Source: an uncultured Lachnospiraceae bacterium (GTDB lineage Bacteria; Bacillota; Clostridia; Lachnospirales; Lachnospiraceae). Taken from it: a DNA stretch of 9,724 nt. The first letter of the stretch is position 1; each line of letters opens with the position of its first letter. The stretch spans positions 1-9,724 of the forward strand of contig CAKRJK010000033.1 in NCBI GenBank assembly GCA_934351705.1. The letters run 5' to 3'. The translations under genes and the position numbers were made by a program. A model generated the notes under the pieces. That model saw nothing but the letters and a program-made list of their open reading frames with translations, did no database searches and had not been told where the DNA came from. Shown here one piece after another: positions 5,460 to 9,724 of the stretch.

Positions 5460-7154
5460 ATGGATTGTTCAACACCGGTTTATTCCAACGATTATTATGA
5501 CTTCATAAGCGACATTACGGTCAGAGGCAGCCTCATTGACGGAGACATTGGGGTGGAATGCATTCAGCCGTTGGATGTGGGTTATGAAGTCATTTATTAT
5601 GCAAGAGAAAATATCGGAGATTTTAACGTGGCGGAAAACAATTACTGGTCCATTCCCAAATGCTACGGTCTTATGGATACCCAGGCACTGGAAGTCAGCG
5701 GAATACTGACCATGCAGAACTTTCCGACGCTGCCGCTAAAAGGAAACGGCGTGCTGATCGGGTTTGTGGACACGGGAATTGATTATACAAACCCCCTCTT
5801 TTTAAATGAGAACGGCACGACAAGGATTTTAAGGATCTGGGATCAGACAGAGAGAACCAATACGTCACCGCAGGGATTCATCTACGGAAGTGAGTATACG
5901 GCGGAAGAGATCAATGAGGCGTTGCGTTCCCAAAATCCATATCAGGTTGTTCCGAGCAGGGATGTCAACGGACACGGAACTTTTCTGGCAGGAGTCGCGG
6001 CGGGTTCGGAGGACATTGCAAATCAGTTTATCGGTGCAGCTCCGAGTGCGGACATTGCCGTTGTAAAATTAAAAGAGGCAAAGCCATACTTAAAAGAATT
6101 TTACTATATAAAACGGGATGCGGTCGCCTATCAGGAAAACGATATTATGGCGGCAATCTCTTATCTGCACAATCTGGCATATGCGTTAAGTAAACCGCTT
6201 GCCATCTGTATCGGACTCGGAACAAACGGGGGAAGTCACGGAGGATTTGACGCCCTGGGTTCGCTGATCAGTTATGTGGGAACCCGGGGAAAAAGAGGAG
6301 TGGCGATTGCAGCGGGAAACGAGGCAAACGCAAGACACCATTACCGGGGGCAGCTGGAATCTCCGACACAGAGCGAAACAGTGGAAATCAGTGTATCAAA
6401 TGATTTCGAGGGATTTGTCATGGAAATCTGGGCGGTCGTTCCCGAAATGATCGCAATCACAGTGCAGTCCCCGACGGGAGAGACCACACGCCGCCTCAGT
6501 GCAAAAGAGGATAGGAGAGAGGAATACCGATTCCTTTTAGAGGGAACGACCTTGAGTGTGGATTATGGGTTAAGCGGTCTTACAGGGGGCAATCAGCTTA
6601 TCTTTTTAAGGTTCACAAAACCGACACAGGGGATTTGGAAAATTACGGTAACCTCGGACAATTATATTACGGGACGATTTCATATGTGGCTTCCGATCAC
6701 GCAATTTCAGGAAAATCCTGTTTTCTTTTTGCGTCCCGATCCCGAAACGACGATCACAGAGCCGTCCTCAACCGTTGTTCCGATCACGGTCGGCGGTTAT
6801 AATGCGGCGGATAACAGTCTTTATTTCGAGTCGGGCAGAGGATATAATATCAACGACCGTGTCAAACCGGATTTCCTGGCACCTGCGGTCGACGTGTTCG
6901 GACCCGGACTGCGTGGAAACTATGTGCGGATGACAGGCACAAGTGCGGCGGCGGCGATCACGGCGGGAGCCTGTGCACAGTTGTTGGAATGGGGTGTGAC
7001 AAGAGGAAATAACGCATTCGGAATGAATACGGTAGAAATGAAAAATATGTTGATACTCGGATGCGAGAGGAATCTGTCGCGAACCTATCCGAATAAAGAG
7101 GAGGGGTACGGCAGAATGAATTTGTACCGGACATTTCTTAATATGCGAAGATGA
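5460..7154 (+). CDS. CspB/CspA-like S8 family serine protease (subtilase)
   Basis: This 564-residue subtilisin-fold protease has a complete catalytic set: Asp104 in GFVDTG (101-106), His172 in NGHGTF (170-175), oxyanion Asn287 in AAGNEAN (284-290), and Ser495 in GTSAAA (493-498). Residues 1 to about 90 precede the catalytic core and look like a prodomain. About 300-440 form a beta-rich insertion between the Asn and Ser blocks, like the jelly-roll insert of clostridial Csp proteases (CspB/CspA), which in Clostridium perfringens and C. difficile activate the cortex hydrolase SleC during spore germination. No signal peptide or membrane segment is visible, as expected for proteins packed into spores. 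The proline usual after GTSxAA is replaced by alanine. Ribosome binding site: AAAGGG (5448-5453), 6 bases before ATG. It follows clpX by 50 bases, probably in one operon. Family is firm; a germination role is inference. Confidence 0.9.
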   Translation: MDCSTPVYSNDYYDFISDITVRGSLIDGDIGVECIQPLDVGYEVIYYARENIGDFNVAENNYWSIPKCYGLMDTQALEVSGILTMQNFPTLPLKGNGVLIGFVDTGIDYTNPLFLNENGTTRILRIWDQTERTNTSPQGFIYGSEYTAEEINEALRSQNPYQVVPSRDVNGHGTFLAGVAAGSEDIANQFIGAAPSADIAVVKLKEAKPYLKEFYYIKRDAVAYQENDIMAAISYLHNLAYALSKPLAICIGLGTNGGSHGGFDALGSLISYVGTRGKRGVAIAAGNEANARHHYRGQLESPTQSETVEISVSNDFEGFVMEIWAVVPEMIAITVQSPTGETTRRLSAKEDRREEYRFLLEGTTLSVDYGLSGLTGGNQLIFLRFTKPTQGIWKITVTSDNYITGRFHMWLPITQFQENPVFFLRPDPETTITEPSSTVVPITVGGYNAADNSLYFESGRGYNINDRVKPDFLAPAVDVFGPGLRGNYVRMTGTSAAAAITAGACAQLLEWGVTRGNNAFGMNTVEMKNMLILGCERNLSRTYPNKEEGYGRMNLYRTFLNMRR

Positions 7155-7167
7155 GACAGATTTTCAC

Positions 7168-7227
7168 AAAAGAAAGAGTATCGCTTCATAACCGGATTGC
7201 GGTTATATGGCAATACTCTCTTTCTTA
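7168..7227. terminator. Bidirectional-looking terminator hairpin between the S8 and csp genes
   Basis: An inner stem of 7 bp (7188-7194 with 7200-7206, loop GATTG) sits inside an outer stem of 7 bp (7175-7181 with 7213-7219) that extends through an A-rich/T-rich flank with a bulge. On the plus strand the outer arm runs into CTTTCTT; on the minus strand it runs into TTTCTTTT. It lies between two convergent genes, so it can serve both the clpX-S8 unit and the cold-shock gene. No further gene is seen up to 7322. Confidence 0.65.
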
Positions 7228-7322
7228 ATCATAACTGTTACTCAATATATTCCTACATCTAATCTATTGCTATCATGGATTCAGGTACATTGAAAACTTT
7301 GATTAAAACGATAGTTTCCTAT

Positions 7323-7526
7323 CTATGCGACTACGGTTACGTTGACAGCCTGAGGACCTTTTGCACCTTCGGTTACGTCAAACTCTACGTTTGCACCCTC
7401 CTCAAGAGTCTTAAATCCTTCCATGTTTAGACCGGAAAAATGTACGAATACATCATTTCCCTCTTCGTCAGAGATAAAACCGTATCCCTTTTGGTTGTTA
7501 AACCATTTTACTGTACCTTTGCTCAT
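7323..7526 (-). CDS. cspA: Cold-shock domain protein (CspA family)
   Basis: This is a 67-residue single cold-shock domain protein. It binds single-stranded RNA and DNA in the cytosol and keeps mRNA unstructured, especially in the cold or during growth changes. Both nucleic-acid motifs are present: RNP1 KGYGFIS (13-19) and RNP2 DVFVHF (25-30). The start [10 protein letters not shown] is typical, and the length equals the family norm. The start at 7526 is supported by GGAGG (complement of 7535-7539), 8 bases upstream; a start 5 codons earlier would lie on top of that site. The gene is probably monocistronic, with its own promoter near 7581-7608 and a palindrome in the leader. Which of possibly several csp paralogues this is cannot be told. 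Confidence 0.95.
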   Translation of the reverse strand: MSKGTVKWFNNQKGYGFISDEEGNDVFVHFSGLNMEGFKTLEEGANVEFDVTEGAKGPQAVNVTVVA

Positions 7527-7551
7527 TGAAAGTACCTCCAAAAAATAAATC

Positions 7552-7570
7552 TATGTTGAAATTCAACATA
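7552..7570 (-). promoter_or_regulatory. 19-base palindrome in the csp leader
   Basis: Two 9-base arms, TATGTTGAA and TTCAACATA, flank a single central base. The palindrome lies just downstream of the predicted csp transcription start (about 7574 on the minus strand) and ahead of the ribosome binding site. It could be an operator for a dimeric repressor, or in RNA a small stem involved in the control of cold-shock translation. Confidence 0.5.
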
Positions 7571-7580
7571 CACAAACCAT

Positions 7581-7608
7581 AGCATACCGTGCTTTAAAAG
7601 TAAAGCAA
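7581..7608 (-). promoter_or_regulatory. Probable csp promoter
   Basis: On the minus strand, TTGCTT (complement of 7603-7608) and TATGCT (complement of 7581-7586) are 16 bases apart. An alternative reading with TTTACT and TATGGT, 17 bases apart, overlaps it. Start of transcription would be near 7574, giving a leader of about 48 bases. The boxes are moderate matches only. Confidence 0.4.
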
Positions 7609-7630
7609 AAAACCGCTAAAATCAGCGTTT
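7607..7630 (-). terminator. Weak terminator after the DUF5721-like gene
   Basis: On the minus strand, AAACGCT pairs with AGCGGTTT around a GATTTT loop, with one bulged G, and is followed by a run of six T. It starts about 13 bases after the stop codon of the upstream minus-strand gene. The stem is short, so termination may be partial and some transcripts may read through into csp. Confidence 0.45.
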
Positions 7631-7642
7631 CGACTATATCTG

Positions 7643-8149
7643 TCAAGAAATGACCGTGTAAGGAATCTCATACTGTTTCAAAAAATTACACAGAAAAGAA
7701 TCCCACTCATGTTCCGGTGTTTTATCGGTGCAGAAATTGCGGTAAGAAACTCCGGTGGTACAGGTAAGCTGACGGTTTTGAAAGGTCAGTCTGAAAATCA
7801 AAGACTTGATATTTCCGGAATGAGACGAATCCCCCAACGGCTGCAAGAGTGAATCGGTCGCCTCAGGCGTCAGGCAAAAAATGAACTTAAAATAAGTCGG
7901 GGTACGTTTGCCCTTGATCAGTTCAAACAAAGTATTTCTCAAATTAGAAAACGGAAGATACTCCAAGTCTGAAAACTGTGTTTCTTCTAATTCTTCAGTG
8001 GAATAAAAATCTTTATTAATATGACCGTCAAAGGAATAGGAAATGTTGGTTTGAATCTCTCCCTCCATAAAAAGAAAGGAGTCGAATATTTCAGAACGCA
8101 GCAGTTTTGTCATAAAGCTGCCGACATCTATGAGCTGCATTGCAATCAT
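7643..8149 (-). CDS. DUF5721-like hypothetical protein
   Basis: A 168-residue soluble protein with no signal peptide, membrane segment or known catalytic motif. It starts with an MIAMQLIDVGSFMTKLL-type segment, has DGHINKDFY (41-49), a patch SNLRNTLFELIKGKRTPTYF (68-87), and FRLTFQNRQLTCTTGVSYR (119-137). From memory these resemble the DUF5721 family of Lachnospiraceae; I cannot confirm this by search. The alternation of hydrophobic and polar residues suggests a mixed alpha/beta fold. The start at 8149 was chosen because GGAGG (complement of 8158-8162) lies 8 bases upstream; the frame stays open to 8281, but the extra 44 residues are compositionally unlike the rest and run into a hairpin. It is divergent from the M18 aminopeptidase gene. 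No function is proposed. Confidence 0.85.
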   Translation of the reverse strand: MIAMQLIDVGSFMTKLLRSEIFDSFLFMEGEIQTNISYSFDGHINKDFYSTEELEETQFSDLEYLPFSNLRNTLFELIKGKRTPTYFKFIFCLTPEATDSLLQPLGDSSHSGNIKSLIFRLTFQNRQLTCTTGVSYRNFCTDKTPEHEWDSFLCNFLKQYEIPYTVIS

Positions 8150-8191
8150 GCAAGATACCTCCGCGAAATTGATTATATATGTTTCATGTCC

Positions 8192-8220
8192 ATTATAATG
8201 CAGTGCGTGACCAAAAGAAA
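8192..8220 (-). promoter_or_regulatory. Possible promoter of the DUF5721-like gene
   Basis: On the minus strand a perfect TATAAT (complement of 8192-8197) lies 17 bases after TTTCTT (complement of 8215-8220). The -35 box is poor. Transcription would begin near 8185, about 36 bases before the start codon. Confidence 0.35.
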
Positions 8221-8232
8221 GAGAAAGTTTGG

Positions 8233-8285
8233 GATTTTGCATTTGCCCCGACCGGCTTACGGCACGACATGGCAAATGCAAAATC
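8233..8285. repeat. Perfect 15-bp inverted repeat with 23-base loop
   Basis: GATTTTGCATTTGCC (8233-8247) and its exact complement (8271-8285) flank a GC-rich 23-base loop. It sits between the predicted promoters of two divergent genes, ending 6 bases before the -35 box of the M18 gene. A T tract follows on the plus strand, but no plus-strand gene precedes it closely, so a simple terminator role is odd. Operator, RNA structure or small dispersed palindrome are all possible. Confidence 0.75.
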
Positions 8286-8291
8286 GTATTT

Positions 8292-8321
8292 TTGAGGTGG
8301 AAAAAGTATCGGGAATATAGT
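8292..8321 (+). promoter_or_regulatory. Probable promoter of the M18 aminopeptidase gene
   Basis: TTGAGG (8292-8297) and TATAGT (8316-8321) are 18 bases apart. Transcription would begin near 8328, leaving a short leader that contains the ribosome binding site AGGAG at 8335-8339. Confidence 0.5.
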
Positions 8322-8349
8322 AGAATGACAAAAAAGGAGCGTGAAGTAA

Positions 8350-9645
8350 ATGTATAGCAGCATGGATGATTTATTTACAATTTTACAGAGGGGAGTCACC
8401 CCGTTTCATGTGGTGCAACAGGCAAAACAGCAGTTGGAAGAGGCAGGTTTTGAAGAGGTTGCAATGACAGAGGAATGGCACCTTGAGAAGGGTGGTAAGT
8501 ATTATGTGATTCATCACGGAACGACATTGATCGCATTTACGGTGGGTGAAAATGCCGGCAATACCGAGGGTATGCGTCTGGCAACGGCACACACGGATTT
8601 CCCTTCCCTTCGTATCAAACCGAATCCGGAGGTGAAGAAAAGCGGGTATCGCCAACTCAATGTAGAAGTATATGGCGGTGCGATTTTAAATACATGGCTG
8701 GACAGACCGCTTGGCATTGCGGGAAAGGCAGCACTAAAAGGGGAGGACGCATTTCACCCGGTGATCTGCTATCCTGATTTTAAAAAGCCGGTGGTTACGA
8801 TTCCGAATCTTGCGATCCATATGAATCCCGAGATAAATAAGGGAGTGGAATTAAAACGACAGACACATCTTTTACCGGTTGCGGGAATTGCAGACGGTTC
8901 AGAGGCGGATGAGTCATTTTTTATGGAGTATCTGGCAAAAGAACTCAAGGTGGAAAAAGAGAGCATTTTATCTTATGACTTATATCTGTACAACGCCGAA
9001 AAGCCGGAAAAGGTAGGTTTTCAAGAAGAAATTCTTTCTTCACCAAGATTAGATAATTTAACTTCCGTACAGGCATTGTTAGACGGAATGAAAAAGGCGG
9101 ATACCAAAGAGGGAATCAACCTGATCGCACTGTTTGACCACGAAGAGATTGGAAGTAAGACAAAACAGGGAGCGGGTTCCATGCTGCTTCGCGATGTGAT
9201 CGAGAAGATGCAGACTGCACTCGGCAGAACAGACATACAATGTAAAGACAGCATTTATCACAGTGTACTCCTTTCTGCGGACGTGGCACACGCAACACAT
9301 CCGAACTGGACGGAGAAAGCGGATATTACCAATAAGCCTGTACTGAATGCGGGATTTTGTATCAAAGAGGCAGGAAACCAGAATTATGCAACAGACTGCG
9401 AGGGAATTGCAATCGTGCAGCAGTTGTGTGAACAAGAGAAGATTCCTTATCAGAAATACGTCAACAATTCTGATGTGAGGGGAGGAAGTGCGCTGGGCAG
9501 TATCGCGGACAGCTTTTTGCCGATGCAGACCATTGAGGTAGGCGTTCCGGTTCTTGCAATGCACTCCGCAAGAGAAATGATGGGAATAGAAGACATCAAA
9601 GCATTGAGCAGATTTATGGAATCGTATTTTGGAGGAGAAAAATAG
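8350..9645 (+). CDS. apeB: M18 family aminopeptidase (aspartyl aminopeptidase)
   Basis: A cytosolic di-metal aminopeptidase that removes N-terminal residues, in the M18 family preferably Asp or Glu, in the last steps of peptide turnover. At 431 residues it fits the shorter bacterial M18 type often called ApeB. Family motifs are present: zinc ligand His81 in TAHTDFPSLRIKP (79-91), TWLDRPL (115-121), Asp235 in PRLDN (232-236), catalytic/metal Glu pair in FDHEEIGS (262-269), LSADVAHATHPNW (308-320), NSDVRGGSALG (373-383) and GVPVLAMHSARE (398-409) with His405. No signal peptide is seen. AGGAG at 8335-8339 with 10 bases of spacing supports the start. It has its own promoter and is followed after 14 bases by another gene with a strong ribosome binding site. 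The symbol rests on motif match and length, not on a search. Confidence 0.93.
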   Translation: MYSSMDDLFTILQRGVTPFHVVQQAKQQLEEAGFEEVAMTEEWHLEKGGKYYVIHHGTTLIAFTVGENAGNTEGMRLATAHTDFPSLRIKPNPEVKKSGYRQLNVEVYGGAILNTWLDRPLGIAGKAALKGEDAFHPVICYPDFKKPVVTIPNLAIHMNPEINKGVELKRQTHLLPVAGIADGSEADESFFMEYLAKELKVEKESILSYDLYLYNAEKPEKVGFQEEILSSPRLDNLTSVQALLDGMKKADTKEGINLIALFDHEEIGSKTKQGAGSMLLRDVIEKMQTALGRTDIQCKDSIYHSVLLSADVAHATHPNWTEKADITNKPVLNAGFCIKEAGNQNYATDCEGIAIVQQLCEQEKIPYQKYVNNSDVRGGSALGSIADSFLPMQTIEVGVPVLAMHSAREMMGIEDIKALSRFMESYFGGEK

Positions 9646-9659
9646 TCAGGAGGGTTGCG

Positions 9660-9724
9660 ATGAAGCGGAGAAGGCTTTGGCAGACATTGCTCGCGGTAAT
9701 CGTATGTCTTGGATTGTTAAGCGG
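9660..9724 (+). CDS. Start of a secreted or membrane-anchored protein (partial)
   Basis: Only 21 complete codons are inside the window. The start ATG follows AGGAGG (9648-9653) by 6 bases, an excellent ribosome binding site. The peptide begins MKRRRLWQTLLAVIVCLGLL, with a positively charged N-terminus and a hydrophobic core as in a signal peptide; the Cys at residue 16 could be a lipobox cysteine, but its context (AVIVC) is not typical and the window ends too soon to tell. It starts 14 bases after the M18 gene and is probably co-transcribed with it. Function cannot be named. Confidence 0.75.
   Translation, partial: MKRRRLWQTLLAVIVCLGLLS

Noticed and set aside
7228..7322. Small gene or promoter in the convergent gap
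   Set aside because: Only a weak 7-bp stem with a long loop near 7295-7317 was seen, with no start codon and ribosome binding site combination and no promoter boxes at proper spacing.
8150..8281. Upstream extension of the DUF5721-like gene by 44 residues
   Set aside because: The frame is open but runs through the promoter region and the inverted repeat. GGAGG 8 bases before the 8149 start decides for the shorter protein.

Overview
The window reads as chromosomal DNA of a low-to-mid GC Gram-positive Firmicute, most likely a gut Lachnospiraceae (Clostridia). This rests on strong Shine-Dalgarno sites before most genes, a gatCAB operon, a CspB/CspA-like S8 protease, and a small protein that I recall as the Lachnospiraceae-type DUF5721 family. 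Genus and species cannot be fixed from the sequence alone. Most of the window is ordinary housekeeping DNA; the unusual part is the first 600 bases.

Positions 1-608 hold no credible protein gene. Two composite palindromic elements lie here, 29-254 and 359-583, almost equal in size (226 and 225 bases). Each has inverted arms of about 60 bases around a central module of about 100 bases. The central 77 bases are the same in both (71 of 77 identical, opposite orientation), while the arm sequences are essentially unrelated between the two copies although each pair of arms matches itself. The second element ends a few bases before the ribosome binding site of gatC.

Positions 609-3827 carry gatC-gatA-gatB, tightly packed with a strong ribosome binding site before each gene. 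They encode the complete GatCAB amidotransferase that makes Gln-tRNA(Gln) and/or Asn-tRNA(Asn) from mischarged precursors. A strong sigma-A promoter at 3864-3892 then drives a divergent clpX (3952-5409). Fifty bases on is a CspB/CspA-like subtilase with a complete catalytic triad and no signal peptide (5460-7154), probably co-transcribed with clpX. A hairpin at 7168-7227 ends this unit and may work in both directions.

Positions 7323-8149 carry two minus-strand genes: a cold-shock protein with a 19-base palindrome in its leader, and the DUF5721-like protein of unknown role. A divergent promoter region with a perfect 15-bp stem (8233-8285) separates them from a plus-strand M18 aspartyl aminopeptidase (8350-9645). 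The window closes with the start of another gene that has a signal peptide (9660 onward).

The genes fall under translation quality (GatCAB), protein turnover (ClpX, S8 protease, M18 aminopeptidase) and RNA chaperoning (Csp). No transposase, integrase, tRNA, rRNA or CRISPR array was seen. The best candidate for something undescribed is the variable-arm, constant-core palindromic element at the left end.
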